Source: Halomonas urmiana (lineage in GTDB: Bacteria; Pseudomonadota; Gammaproteobacteria; Pseudomonadales; Halomonadaceae). From it: DNA of 64,000 nucleotides. The position numbers were made by a program, and so were the translations under genes. Location of the stretch: positions 55,629-119,628 of the forward strand of contig NZ_VBUI01000014.1 of the NCBI RefSeq assembly GCF_005780185.1. The letters are read 5' to 3'. The notes beneath the pieces were generated by a model. That model saw nothing but the letters and a program-made list of their open reading frames with translations, searched no databases and had not been told where the DNA came from. This document shows positions 48,043 through 57,187 of the stretch, in pieces. How positions within the stretch are numbered: the first letter of the stretch is position 1; each line of letters starts with the position of its first letter.

Positions 48043-48816
48043 TCAGTCCAGCGGCTTGATGCTCAGCTGGCCGTCGAACAGCTGAACCTGGACGGTAGTG
48101 CCCAGCATGCGCGGGTCGATGTCCTCGAGGCGCTTGTAGTTGCCGGCCACCGAGAGCAGCTCGGCATGCAGTTCGCGGCAGAAGATACCTGCCTTGACGT
48201 CACCGTGGATGCCAGCCAGGGCCCGCCCGCGCAGGGCGCCGTAGACATGCACGTTGCCGGCGGCCAGCACCTCGGCCCCGGCGTTGACCGCGCCGACCAC
48301 CACCAGGTCGCCCTCGGGGGCGGTCACCTGCTGGCCGGAGCGCACCGTGCCGCGGTAGATACGCCCCCTGGCGACAGCGCCGGGCAGGGCCTCGGGAGCA
48401 ACCTCGGGGGAAGCATCCACCGGCTCGTCGAGCTCGACCTCTTCGGCCGGCACGGCGTCGGCAACGCTCTCCAGGGGGCGCGGGCGCGAGGCTTCCTGGG
48501 GAGGAAACCAGCCCAGCCCCAGGGCCCAGGCCGACTGCTTGACCGGGTCCGGCCCGCCGCGCACCGCCACCGGCAGCAGCTTGTGGGCACGACATACCGC
48601 GCAGATGCGCTCAAGCGCCAGGTGCGGCTCTTCAAGCTTCTCCACATTGAGAACGACCGGGGTATGCTGGAAGAAGGCCGGCGACTGGCTGAGCTTGCCC
48701 GCTAGCTGTTCGCGAATGCGCTCGGGGTCGGCACTGGTCAGTTCCATGACCGTCATCGGCAGCATCCCCCCCTTGAAGGTGAAGGCCATACGGTCCCTGT
48801 CCATATTGAGACTCAT
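48043..48816 (-). CDS. minC: Septum site-determining protein MinC
   Basis: A 257-aa FtsZ-assembly inhibitor. The N-terminal domain (about 1-105, MAFTFKGGMLPMTVMELTSA) acts on FtsZ, an Ala/Pro/Glu-rich linker follows, and the C-terminal beta-helix (about 160-257) includes RSGQQVTAPEGDLVVVG and NVHVYGALRGRALAGIHG for MinD binding. The start MSLNMDRDRM at 48816 is chosen over an open upstream frame. It diverges from the HEAT/DUF349 gene. Confidence 0.95.
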   Translation of the reverse strand: MSLNMDRDRMAFTFKGGMLPMTVMELTSADPERIREQLAGKLSQSPAFFQHTPVVLNVEKLEEPHLALERICAVCRAHKLLPVAVRGGPDPVKQSAWALGLGWFPPQEASRPRPLESVADAVPAEEVELDEPVDASPEVAPEALPGAVARGRIYRGTVRSGQQVTAPEGDLVVVGAVNAGAEVLAAGNVHVYGALRGRALAGIHGDVKAGIFCRELHAELLSVAGNYKRLEDIDPRMLGTTVQVQLFDGQLSIKPLD

Positions 48817-49071
48817 TGCCGAACTCCACGTCGGGTGATGGTCGGGGTACCACTCAAAGCTAAGCGAGTGACTGCAACCCTGCAACCGATCATAAGGACA
48901 TAGGGGCGCATTGTCAGTGTCTCCAGGCAGCCACACCTCGCCAGCGTCGAGCCTTTTCTGCCGCCACGTCACGTGCTTAGATACAATGGCATCATGTTCT
49001 GTCGCGTTTTTACCGATAACAACGATCATCTCGCGCCCCGCTCGGGAGCGCTCTCCTCGTCAGGATGCCCC

Positions 49072-51852
49072 ATGCCAGGACTCCTTCGCCGCCTGTTCTC
49101 CCCGCGCTGGAAGCACCCGGACCCCGAGGTTCGGCGACACGCGGTGTCGCGCCTCGACCCGTGCAGCGATGACCAGCGCCGCACCCTCGAGCGGCTGGCA
49201 CTGGACCCCGATCCCGGTGTACGCCTGGCCGCCCTGGAAACCCTCGACGACCCCCAACGCCTGCTGACGCTATGCGAACTGTCGGACGCCTCGCCCGAGC
49301 TCAGGCAGCACCTGGTCGCCCTGCTCGCCGGGCGCCTCGGCCATCACGACCTGCCGGCACGCATCGCGCTGGTGGAACGGCTCGAGGATCGGACGCTGCT
49401 CAACGAGCTGGCCCTGCAGGGCGACAACCAGCAGCTGCGTCTGGCCGCGCTGGCCCGCCTCGATGCGGAGGAAGACCTGGTCCGTCAGGCCTGCGACAAC
49501 GGCATCGCCGCCGTGCGTCATGCCGCCGCCGCGCGGGTCGAAAGCGAGGCGGGCCTCTCCCGGCTGGCCCACCAGGCCCGGCGTGATCGCCAGGTGGCCC
49601 GCCAGGCCCGCGAACGCCTCAATCGACTGAGAGCCGATGCCGCCTCCCTGGCGGCGGCCCGCGCCGAGCGCGAGGCACTGCTCGAGAAACTCGAACGCCA
49701 CGCCCATGGCCCCTGGGAGCCACTCTATGCCGGCCGCCTGCGCCACCTGATGCGCGAATGGGCGAAGCTTCGCGACCTGGCGGATGCGCGCCAGGAGCGC
49801 CGCTATCAGGACGCCTGCCAACGCTGTCGCAAGATCATCGGCGATCACGAGGCCCAGGAGCATGCCCGCCATGCCGACCACCGCCGGCGCGAGGATGCCG
49901 ACCAGACCCGAGAATCCCTCGTCGAGGCGTTGGAAGAGAGCCTCGAGGGCCTGCATCAGGGCGAGCAGCTCACCGATCAGGACATCGCCAGCCTGCGCGC
50001 CCAGAAGCGCCTGATGGCCAGCCGCTGGCAGGCGCTCTCCGACTATCACCTGGCCGATGAGGCGCTGCGCCATCGCTACGACGAGGCGCTCGCCGAGTAC
50101 GAACGGATCGTTCAGGCCCGGGTGCGCCTGGACGAACGCGCCGACGCCATCGAGCAGGCGCTGGCGGAAGGCGATGATGATCGCCTGGGCGCCTTGGTCG
50201 AAGCCTGCGGCTGGCCGGCGCGACTGGCGCCAACGCCGCTGCTGGCCCGCGCCCGAGAGCGCCTGGCCCGGGAGACTCAGGACGACGGCGGCGAGCCGGG
50301 CGCCCAGCTCGCCCACTTCACCGAGGAGCTGGGCCAGTTGGAAGTCCTGCTGGAGCGCGGCGCTTTCAAGGGCGCCAGCCGACTCCACCAGCGCCTGCGC
50401 CAGCAGGCCGAACGGCTGCCCAAGCCCCCCCCGCCTGCGGACCAGGCGCGGCTCAAGCGCCTGGCGGCGAGGCTGGCCGAGCTTCGCGACTGGCGCGGCT
50501 TCGTCGCCGGTCCCAAGCGCGACCAGCTGTGCCAGGCCATCGAGGCGCTGGCCGAGCAGACCGAGGTGAGCGAGACCGAGCTCGACCGTCGCCATCGCCA
50601 GCTGGTCAAGGAGTGGAAGGCGCTGGGCGACGCCGCCGCCAACCGCGAGCTGTCCGCCCGCTTCCGCACCGCCTCCGATCGCATCAAGGAACGCCTGGCC
50701 CCCTGGCGAGAGCGCCAGCAGGCCGAGCGACAGCGCCATCTGGAGGCTCGCCAGGCGCTATGCGAGCAGCTCGAGACGCTGCTCGAGCAGCCCGCCCATG
50801 AGGCCGACCCCGACGGGCTGCGCGAGATTCGCGACCGCGCCCGCGAGCAGTGGCGCCGCCTCGCTCCAGTGCCACGCGAGCAGGCCGAACCGATCGGCCG
50901 ACGCTTCGGGCGCATCCTCCATGAGCTGCAGGCGCTGATCGATCGGCGGGCGCGGGAGATCGCCGAAGCCAAGCGGGCACTGATCGACGAGATCCGCGAG
51001 CTGCTGGCACGCGACCTGCCGCCCGGCCAACGGGCCGACCAGGCCAAGGCCCTGCAGCGTCGCTGGCGAAGCCTGGGGCGAGCACCGAAGGGGGAAGAGC
51101 AGGTCCTGTGGCGGGAGTTTCGCGGACTATGCGACGAGATCTTCGCCAGCCGCGAAGCCGCCCGCGATGATCAGGCCCAGCGCCAACGCGCTCGACTGGA
51201 GGCCATGCAGGCGCTGATCGACCGGATGGACGCCTGGCACCCCACGCAGAGCCGCGAGACCGACGTGCTGGACGAGGCCATCCGCGAGGCCGCGGCGCTG
51301 GAGCCACTGCCTTCCGGTCGGCGCACCGAGGGCATGCGTCGCCGCTGGAGCGGCATCGTGCGGGCGCGCCGCGAGCGCCTGGACCGCCTGGCCCTGACCG
51401 AGGAGGCCAACCGCTGGCAGGCCATCCGCCCGCTGCTCACGGCACACCTGCGGGCGGATGCCCGGCACCTGGCCGGTGGCCCCGCCGAGGAGGTCCCCCG
51501 GCCCCATGAGCTGGACCTGCCGCCCGAGCTGCGCCGCGCCCACGAGGCACGCAATGCCGCCCGCCAAGCCGGCACCACCGCCGAGGCCCAGGAGAAGCTC
51601 GCCCGCCTGCGGGCCCACCTTTCCCTGCTAGCCGGCGGTCGCGTCCAGCATCGCGACGACCCGCTGCGCCTGGCGATCCAGGTGGAACGGCTCAACGAGA
51701 ACATGGGCCAGGCGATTTCCCGTGCCGACGAGCTCCATCAACTGCTCGGCGAGCTGCTCGCCAACGGCCCGATGCCCGAGCACTCCTGGGAGCGCGAGGT
51801 TGGCGAGCTCGACCGGATGCTCGAGATCCTTGCCGAGCGGCCGCCACCCTGA
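49072..51852 (+). CDS. Large HEAT-repeat / DUF349 protein of unknown function
   Basis: A 926-aa, arginine- and glutamate-rich, mostly helical protein. The first about 130 residues show HEAT-like motifs (DPEVRRHAVSRLD, DPGVRLAALETLDD, DNQQLRLAALARLDAEED). The rest is made of repeated modules resembling DUF349, such as LVKEWKALGDAAANRELSAR, REQWRRLAPVPREQAEPIGR and LQRRWRSLGRAPKGEEQVLW. No enzyme motif, signal peptide or membrane helix is seen. Similar proteins occur in Pseudomonas and relatives; I know no proven role. It diverges from minC across 255 bp and is followed by a strong terminator. Confidence 0.8.
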   Translation: MPGLLRRLFSPRWKHPDPEVRRHAVSRLDPCSDDQRRTLERLALDPDPGVRLAALETLDDPQRLLTLCELSDASPELRQHLVALLAGRLGHHDLPARIALVERLEDRTLLNELALQGDNQQLRLAALARLDAEEDLVRQACDNGIAAVRHAAAARVESEAGLSRLAHQARRDRQVARQARERLNRLRADAASLAAARAEREALLEKLERHAHGPWEPLYAGRLRHLMREWAKLRDLADARQERRYQDACQRCRKIIGDHEAQEHARHADHRRREDADQTRESLVEALEESLEGLHQGEQLTDQDIASLRAQKRLMASRWQALSDYHLADEALRHRYDEALAEYERIVQARVRLDERADAIEQALAEGDDDRLGALVEACGWPARLAPTPLLARARERLARETQDDGGEPGAQLAHFTEELGQLEVLLERGAFKGASRLHQRLRQQAERLPKPPPPADQARLKRLAARLAELRDWRGFVAGPKRDQLCQAIEALAEQTEVSETELDRRHRQLVKEWKALGDAAANRELSARFRTASDRIKERLAPWRERQQAERQRHLEARQALCEQLETLLEQPAHEADPDGLREIRDRAREQWRRLAPVPREQAEPIGRRFGRILHELQALIDRRAREIAEAKRALIDEIRELLARDLPPGQRADQAKALQRRWRSLGRAPKGEEQVLWREFRGLCDEIFASREAARDDQAQRQRARLEAMQALIDRMDAWHPTQSRETDVLDEAIREAAALEPLPSGRRTEGMRRRWSGIVRARRERLDRLALTEEANRWQAIRPLLTAHLRADARHLAGGPAEEVPRPHELDLPPELRRAHEARNAARQAGTTAEAQEKLARLRAHLSLLAGGRVQHRDDPLRLAIQVERLNENMGQAISRADELHQLLGELLANGPMPEHSWEREVGELDRMLEILAERPPP

Positions 51853-51877
51853 GCCGACACCTCCCGTCCAGACACAA

Positions 51878-51904
51878 GAACGCGAGGCCGAGGCCTCGCG
51901 TTCT
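51878..51904. terminator. Bidirectional terminator between the DUF349 gene and phaB
   Basis: AGAACGCGAGGCC pairs with GGCCTCGCGTTCT across a 2-nt loop, giving a 12-13 bp stem between two convergent genes. Confidence 0.8.
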
Positions 51905-51956
51905 GCTATCGGCCGCCGGGGTCACCGGCGGCCGGTATGCTGCGGCGGTCGGGCGA

Positions 51957-52703
51957 TCAGCCCATGAACTGGCCACCGTTGATGTCGATATTGGCGCCGG
52001 TGATGAAGCCCTGGTCCTTGGAGGACAGGAAGGCGACCAGGCGGCCGATCTCCTCGGGGGTACCGTAGCGCTTGACCGGTATGGTCTCGCGGATGGCCTC
52101 GCGCACCTTCTCGGGAATGTTCATGATCATGTCGGTGGCGATATAGCCGGGCGACACCGTATTGACGGTGATGCCCTTGGTGGCCGTCTCCTGAGCCAGT
52201 GACATGGTCAGGCCATGCATCCCTGCCTTGGCCGCCGCATAGTTCACCTGGCCAAACTGCCCCTTGCGGCCGTTGATGGAAGAGATGTTGATGATGCGCC
52301 CATAGCCCTGCTCCAGCATGTCCTCGATCACGCTGCGGCAGGTGTTGAAGACGCTGTTGAGGTTGGTGTCGATCACCTCGTTCCACTGCTCCGGCGACAT
52401 CTTCTTCATGGTGCCGTCGCGGGTGATGCCAGCACAGTTGACCAGCACGCTGACGGGACCATGCGCTTCGCGGACCTCCTTCACTCCGGCTACGCAAGAG
52501 TCGTAGCTGGTGAGGTCGATTCCGGACAGGGCAATATTGTCGTAGCCTTCGGCCTTCTGGGTCTCCAGCCAGGCCTTCGCCTTCTCGGGATTGTGATATC
52601 CCGCGATCACCATGTAGCCCTGCGAAGCCAGTTCGCGGCAGATGGCGCTGCCGATGCCGCCGGTACCACCGGTGACCCAGGCGACGGGTGCTTGATTTGT
52701 CAT
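51957..52703 (-). CDS. phaB: Acetoacetyl-CoA reductase (NADPH), PHB pathway
   Basis: A 248-aa short-chain dehydrogenase. The cofactor loop VTGGTGGIGSAIC, the NCAGITRDGTMKKM strand, and the catalytic Ser/Tyr/Lys (SSINGRKGQFGQVNYAAAKA) match PhaB, which reduces acetoacetyl-CoA to (R)-3-hydroxybutyryl-CoA for polyhydroxybutyrate. MIMNIPEKVREAI is also PhaB-like and separates it from FabG. No phaA or phaC is adjacent, so the gene stands alone. A GGGAG ribosome site lies 7 nt before the ATG. Confidence 0.88.
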   Translation of the reverse strand: MTNQAPVAWVTGGTGGIGSAICRELASQGYMVIAGYHNPEKAKAWLETQKAEGYDNIALSGIDLTSYDSCVAGVKEVREAHGPVSVLVNCAGITRDGTMKKMSPEQWNEVIDTNLNSVFNTCRSVIEDMLEQGYGRIINISSINGRKGQFGQVNYAAAKAGMHGLTMSLAQETATKGITVNTVSPGYIATDMIMNIPEKVREAIRETIPVKRYGTPEEIGRLVAFLSSKDQGFITGANIDINGGQFMG

Positions 52704-52856
52704 TGGCTATCTCCCTGATATGAATGACATCAATATGAGGTGACCCGGCGGGCCACCACCAGCATGACCATTATGAGTTGTTGGACAGTCATTTTTGTGA
52801 CGCCCTCCGAGTATGGACCAGAAACCGGCCCTGGGACGAGCGTTGGACATTGACCA

Positions 52857-52884
52857 TTGACTAAAGGCAAAGGACGTGTAAAAT
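52857..52884 (+). promoter_or_regulatory. Promoter of the initiator tRNA gene
   Basis: -35 TTGACT (5/6), 16-bp spacer and -10 TAAAAT (5/6), ending 14 nt before the first tRNA base. The rest of the 195-bp gap between phaB and the tRNA shows nothing else. Confidence 0.75.
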
Positions 52885-52898
52885 GTGTCTCACGTTGA

Positions 52899-52975
<77 letters not shown>

Positions 52976-52981
52976 AATTCA

Positions 52982-53015
52982 AGAAGGCGTATCGTCCCCG
53001 GACGATACGCCTTCT
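52982..53015 (+). terminator. Terminator of the tRNA-fMet gene
   Basis: A perfect 15-bp stem (52982-52996 with 53001-53015), 4-nt loop, then TTCGTTG; it starts 6 nt after the CCA end. Confidence 0.85.
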
Positions 53016-53140
53016 TTCGTTGTGCCCGCCACTGTGCTCGCACGCTCCTTACCCGCCGGTCCCTCGATCGGCCCTTGAAGTCGCCGCCGGCGGCCCGCAT
53101 CTAGTGGACAAACTCACCCTGGATCAAGGCTACCGTCACC

Positions 53141-54076
53141 ATGCCCATCGTCGACCCCCGCACCGGTGAGCCGCTCACCACCGACACGTCCGCCGGCGAG
53201 AGCCAAGCCGGGCCCGCCCACGGCCAGCAGGCCGATGTCGTCCTCGACGTCGATCGCAGCAACATCCAGCAGCTGCTCGAGACCTCCATGCAGGTCCCGG
53301 TCCTGCTCGACTGTGGCAGCCGAAGCGAAGCGGCGAGCCAGCAGTTGAGCCAGGTGCTGGAAAAGCTGGCCCGGGAATACCAGGGCGCCTTCCTGCTGGG
53401 CCGTCTGGATATCGATCAGGAACCGGAAATCGCCGCCCAGCTGGGCGTGCAGAGTGCGCCCGACGTCAAGCTGATCAGCCAGGGGGGCCTGGTCGACCAC
53501 TTCCAGGGCGCCCTGCCGGAGAAGCAGATCCGCGAGTGGCTGGGCCGCTACTTCCCGGCCCCGGAGGAGGCGCCGCAGACACCCGAGGACCAGGCCGCCG
53601 AGGCCCTGGCCGCCGGCGATGCCGCCACCGCCCGGAGCATCTATCAAGAGCTGATCCAGCAGTATCCCCAGCACACGCCCTACCAGGTGGAGCTGGCCCG
53701 CACCCTGGTGGCCGACGGCGAGGCCGAGCAGGCCCGCGAGCTGCTCGACAACCTGCCGCCGGAGGAGCGCGATGCCGCCCCGGCGCGCGGCGTGCGCGCC
53801 AGCATCGCCTTCGGCGAGCAGGCGCCCTCCGCCGAGGAGCTGGCCGCACTGGGCGAGCGCGACGACAGCGAAGCGCAGTTCAAGCGCGCCCTGCGCCAGC
53901 TGGCCGATGGCCAGTACGAGGCCGGCCTGGAGGCCCTGCTCGGCCTGATGAAGCGTGACCGGGCCTACGGCGAGGATGCCGCCCGTCGCACCCTGCTGCA
54001 GGCCTTCGACGCCCTAGGTGCCGATCACCCGCTGACGGTCACCTATCGCCGCAAGCTCTTCGCCTTGCTCTACTGA
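53141..54076 (+). CDS. cnoX: Chaperedoxin-like co-chaperone CnoX/YbbN (thioredoxin plus TPR)
   Basis: A 311-aa protein. The thioredoxin-fold domain (about 35-140, VVLDVDRSNIQQLLETSMQV; GRLDIDQEPEIAAQLGVQSA) is followed by TPR-like helices (about 150-300). The redox CxxC is absent: the site reads LDCGSRSEA, so one cysteine precedes Gly-Ser-Arg. E. coli CnoX likewise lacks CxxC and acts as a holdase passing substrates to DnaK/GroEL under bleach stress; activity here is inferred. It starts at the ATG at 53141. Confidence 0.87.
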   Translation: MPIVDPRTGEPLTTDTSAGESQAGPAHGQQADVVLDVDRSNIQQLLETSMQVPVLLDCGSRSEAASQQLSQVLEKLAREYQGAFLLGRLDIDQEPEIAAQLGVQSAPDVKLISQGGLVDHFQGALPEKQIREWLGRYFPAPEEAPQTPEDQAAEALAAGDAATARSIYQELIQQYPQHTPYQVELARTLVADGEAEQARELLDNLPPEERDAAPARGVRASIAFGEQAPSAEELAALGERDDSEAQFKRALRQLADGQYEAGLEALLGLMKRDRAYGEDAARRTLLQAFDALGADHPLTVTYRRKLFALLY

Positions 54077-54130
54077 CCCTCGATCCGACAGGTCCCGCCA
54101 AGGCCCTATCCCGAATCGGAACCTTCGCGA

Positions 54131-54156
54131 AAACGGCCGCCCCACGGAGCGGCCGT
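54131..54156 (-). terminator. Terminator of patB
   Basis: ACGGCCGC (54133-54140) pairs with GCGGCCGT (54149-54156); on the minus strand the stem runs into TTTTCG. It also lies 3' of cnoX. Confidence 0.65.
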
Positions 54157-54189
54157 CACCGCCTGAGCCCTGCGCCGGTGCGCGGTAAT

Positions 54190-55368
54190 TCAGCCCTGCA
54201 GCATGCCGTCCAGCCGGCTCAGGGCCGCCTCCAGCTGGGCCGCCGTGGTCCCGAAGTTGAGCCGCACGAAGCCCGGCCAGCCGAAGTCGGCACCGTCGGA
54301 GAGCGCGACGCCCGCGCGCTCCAGCAGCAGGCGCTGGGGAGAGTACTCGGCCCCCTGCAGGGCAGGCGCCTCGCGCAGGTCCAGCCAGGCCAGGTAGGTG
54401 GACTCGGGCGCGCTCATGGCGACCCCCGGCCAGTGCGCCACCCGCTCGACCAGCCGCCGGCGATGGTCGCGCAGCGTCTCGATCAGCGCCTGGCGCCAGG
54501 CGTTGCCGTGGCGATAGGCCGCCTCGGCGGCCACCAGTCCGAGCACGTTGCCATCCGGCTGCAGGCCCTTGGCCGCCGCGGCGAAGCGCCGCCGCAGGCC
54601 GGCGTCGGGAATCACCGCGCAGGCCGTGGTGAGCCCCGCCAGGTTGAAGGTCTTGGAGGGCGCCCAGAGGGTCTGGATACGCGAGGCGAGCGCGGGAAAG
54701 GCGGCGGCCAGGGGCGTGTGGCGGGCCCCCTCGTCGAGCAGCAGGTCGCAATGCAGCTCGTCGGAGACCACCAGCAGCTCGTGGCGCTCGACCAGTTCGG
54801 CGAGCCCCGCCAGCTCCTCCCGCGTCCAGACGCGCCCGGTGGGGTTATGCGGCTGACACCACAGCAGCAGCCGGGTCGCGGGAGTGATCGCCGCCTCCAA
54901 CGCCTCGAGATCGAGCCGCCAGGGTTCGCCAGCGGCGACCGGCGGCCGTAGCGCCGCCTGCTGGGGCAGGCGCCCGGTACGCTCGGCGACGTGTAGGAAG
55001 GGCGGATAGATGGGCGTGACCGTCAGCACCCCGTCCCCCGGCGCAGTGAACGCCAGACTGGCCAGGTGCAGGGCCGGCACCACGCCCGGCAGCCACAGCT
55101 GCCACGCCGGTTCGATGGCCCAGTCGTAGTGTTCGGCGCTCCAGTCGCAGACCGCCTGCCTGAGGCTGTCGGGTACCTGGCCGTAGCCGAAGACGCCGTG
55201 GGCGACCCGCGCCTGCAGCGCCTCGATGACCGCCGGGGGCGAGACGAAGTCCATGTCGGCGACCCACAGCGGCAGCACGTCCTCGCCGTAGCGATGCCAC
55301 TTCTGTGAGGGCCAGTCACCCACCGATGGGTGGCGACGCTCGACGGGCGTGGCAAAATCGAATTCCAT
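54190..55368 (-). CDS. patB: PatB/MalY-type PLP C-S lyase or aminotransferase
   Basis: A 392-aa fold-type I PLP enzyme. It starts MEFDFATPVERRHPSVGDWP then shows LPLWVADMDF, the MalY/PatB signature. The substrate-binding Asn is in CQPHNPTGRVWTREEL, and the Schiff-base lysine in WAPSKTFNLAGLTTACAVI. Members cleave cystathionine-type C-S bonds to give a thiol, pyruvate and ammonia; in this genome the substrate is unknown. It diverges from a small unknown gene by 31 nt. The frame is open upstream, but the ATG at 55368 has GGGAAC at 8 nt. Confidence 0.88.
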   Translation of the reverse strand: MEFDFATPVERRHPSVGDWPSQKWHRYGEDVLPLWVADMDFVSPPAVIEALQARVAHGVFGYGQVPDSLRQAVCDWSAEHYDWAIEPAWQLWLPGVVPALHLASLAFTAPGDGVLTVTPIYPPFLHVAERTGRLPQQAALRPPVAAGEPWRLDLEALEAAITPATRLLLWCQPHNPTGRVWTREELAGLAELVERHELLVVSDELHCDLLLDEGARHTPLAAAFPALASRIQTLWAPSKTFNLAGLTTACAVIPDAGLRRRFAAAAKGLQPDGNVLGLVAAEAAYRHGNAWRQALIETLRDHRRRLVERVAHWPGVAMSAPESTYLAWLDLREAPALQGAEYSPQRLLLERAGVALSDGADFGWPGFVRLNFGTTAAQLEAALSRLDGMLQG

Positions 55369-55399
55369 GTGCAGTTCCCGCTCCCAGAAGGCCAACAAG

Positions 55400-55843
55400 A
55401 TGACAAAGACCATGCCGCAAGACGGCTTCTATGCCAAGGTGCGCCGCGGCCTGCCCGACCTGGTCGCCCAGTGGCTGACCCTGGGCCAGGGCGATGCCGA
55501 TCGCCTGGCGCTGCTGCTCGCCGAGACCGCCCGGGTGACGCGGACCGGCCTGCCGGAGGAGACCCCGAGCGGCGAGACGCTCGCCGCCTGGAGCCGCCCC
55601 GACGGCGATGAGCCGCCGCTGTGGGCGGCGCGCACCGCCACCTTTCTGCTGGTGCAGATGCCCGCTCGCCCCGTGCCGGCCGGCGACGACGAGGCCTGCG
55701 CCTGGGCCTACTGCTGGCTGCGCAACCGCGATGCCGAGAGCGTCGAGGCGGCCGAACAGGCGCTGCCCGAGCACCTGCGCGAACCGCTGGCCGCAGCGCT
55801 CCGAGCCGCCTGGACCGACCTCAAGGGGCTGCGTCTGGTCTGA
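55400..55843 (+). CDS. Conserved protein of unknown function
   Basis: A 147-aa soluble protein starting MTKTMPQDGFYAKVRRGLPD, with LARVTRTGLPEETPSGETLA-like polar stretches in the middle and ALPEHLREPLAAALRAAWTD near the end. I do not recognise a family function; the mix of short helices shows no catalytic motif, signal peptide or membrane helix. An AAGG ribosome site lies 8 nt before the ATG at 55400; an ATG at 55412 is also possible. It diverges from patB and precedes a membrane protein gene by 53 nt. Confidence 0.65.
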   Translation: MTKTMPQDGFYAKVRRGLPDLVAQWLTLGQGDADRLALLLAETARVTRTGLPEETPSGETLAAWSRPDGDEPPLWAARTATFLLVQMPARPVPAGDDEACAWAYCWLRNRDAESVEAAEQALPEHLREPLAAALRAAWTDLKGLRLV

Positions 55844-55896
55844 GCCCGCACCCCCGACGACGCGTCTTACCCTGATGATAAGGACCCACTGACGAT

Positions 55897-56721
55897 ATGG
55901 ACGTTCCCCTCACCTGGCAGCTGGCCAAGCTTGTGGTCTCCATCGGCGTGGTACTCGGCCTCTCGATGATCGCCGAGCGTGTCAGCACCCGCATGGCCGG
56001 CCTGCTCTCCGGCTACCCGCTGGGCACCGCCATCGCCCTGTTCTTCATCGGCCTGGAGATCTCGCCGGCCTTCGCCACCCAGAGCGCCGTGCACACCCTG
56101 GCCGGCTTCAGCGCCACCCTGGCGCTGGGCGGCGGCTATCTGCTCTGCGCCCGGCGCGATGGCCTGCCCGGCGTGCTCGCCGGCAGCGCGGGCGGCTTCA
56201 TCGCCTGGCTGACCGTGAGCCTGCTGCTGACCCAGGTGGAGTTCACGCGGCTGACCGGTACCCTCACCACCCTGGCCGCGATCGCGCTCTTCATCGGGCT
56301 CTATCGACGGGTCCCGGATACCGCAGCCGGCCCGCGGGGCGGCTTCAGCTGGGCGGCGCTGGGCCTACGGGCCGCCCTGGCCGCCGGCATCATCTTCCTG
56401 ATCACCGGCCTCGCCCACGTGATGCCGGCCGCCTGGGCCGGGGTCATGGCCGCCTTTCCGGTGACCATGTACCCCTTCCTGGTGATCCTGCACCTGACCC
56501 ACGGCGCCGCCCCGGTGGCCACGGTGATCAAGCACTACCCAGCCGGACTCGGCTCGCTGCTCTGGTACGCGCTGTGCGTCTCGCATACCTACGAACGCTT
56601 CGGGCTGCTGGTCGGCACCCTGGCCGGCTTCGTCGTCGCCACCGCCTGGCTGCTGGCCTGGACCCGCCTGCGCGCCTGGTACACCGCGCGCCAGACCCGA
56701 GCGCCCAGCGCCGGTACTTGA
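55897..56721 (+). CDS. Polytopic inner-membrane protein of unknown function
   Basis: A 274-aa protein with about eight to nine membrane helices, starting MDVPLTWQLAKLVVSIGVVL. Two halves look alike: GLLSGYPLGTAIALFFIGLE and AGVMAAFPVTMYPFLVILHL each have a Gly/Ala-x-Phe/Tyr-Pro turn between helices, which suggests an internal duplication as in small transporters. The final segment RLRAWYTARQTRAPSAGT is basic. No substrate is evident. It has an AAGGA ribosome site and belongs to a close-set plus-strand run with the thioesterase and YbaK genes. Confidence 0.7.
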   Translation: MDVPLTWQLAKLVVSIGVVLGLSMIAERVSTRMAGLLSGYPLGTAIALFFIGLEISPAFATQSAVHTLAGFSATLALGGGYLLCARRDGLPGVLAGSAGGFIAWLTVSLLLTQVEFTRLTGTLTTLAAIALFIGLYRRVPDTAAGPRGGFSWAALGLRAALAAGIIFLITGLAHVMPAAWAGVMAAFPVTMYPFLVILHLTHGAAPVATVIKHYPAGLGSLLWYALCVSHTYERFGLLVGTLAGFVVATAWLLAWTRLRAWYTARQTRAPSAGT

Positions 56722-56779
56722 CCGAGCGCTTGCTCGGGGCAAAGCTGTCCCTCCCGAGACGCTCACGAGGAAACCGCCG

Positions 56780-57187
56780 ATGTTCGTTCGCACCGTGGAA
56801 CCCGCCTTCTACGACACCGATGCCCTGGGTCACGTCAACAACACCCGCCTGCCGGCCTGGTTCGAGCTGGCGCGCAACGACCTCTTCCGGCTCTTCACGC
56901 CGGACCTCGACCCGCGCAAGTGGCGGCTGATCATGGCGCGCATGGAGGTCGACTACCGGGCCGAGCTGCAGTACGGCCGCGAGATCGAGATCCGCACCTA
57001 CGTCTCGCGGCTCGGCAACAGCTCCTTCACGGTGAGCCAGGAGGCGCGCCAGGATGGCCGGCTGACCAACCTCGGCCATGCCGTGATGGTGCATTTCGAT
57101 CACGCGACCAAGCAGGCCGTGCCCATCGAGGGGGAGCTGCGCGAGGCCCTGGAGGCCCATCGCCAGGAGGAGCCGACAGACGCATGA
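56780..57187 (+). CDS. 4HBT hot-dog acyl-CoA thioesterase family protein
   Basis: A 135-aa hot-dog-fold protein. VEPAFYDTDALGHVNNTRLP is the 4-hydroxybenzoyl-CoA thioesterase signature; the Asp in DTDALGHV is the catalytic acid. Later VDYRAELQYGREIEIRTYVS and GHAVMVHFDHATKQAVPI complete the fold. It resembles E. coli YbgC/FadM-type enzymes but carries no further clue to the chain length. It overlaps ybaK by ATGA and follows the membrane gene by 58 nt. Confidence 0.85.
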   Translation: MFVRTVEPAFYDTDALGHVNNTRLPAWFELARNDLFRLFTPDLDPRKWRLIMARMEVDYRAELQYGREIEIRTYVSRLGNSSFTVSQEARQDGRLTNLGHAVMVHFDHATKQAVPIEGELREALEAHRQEEPTDA

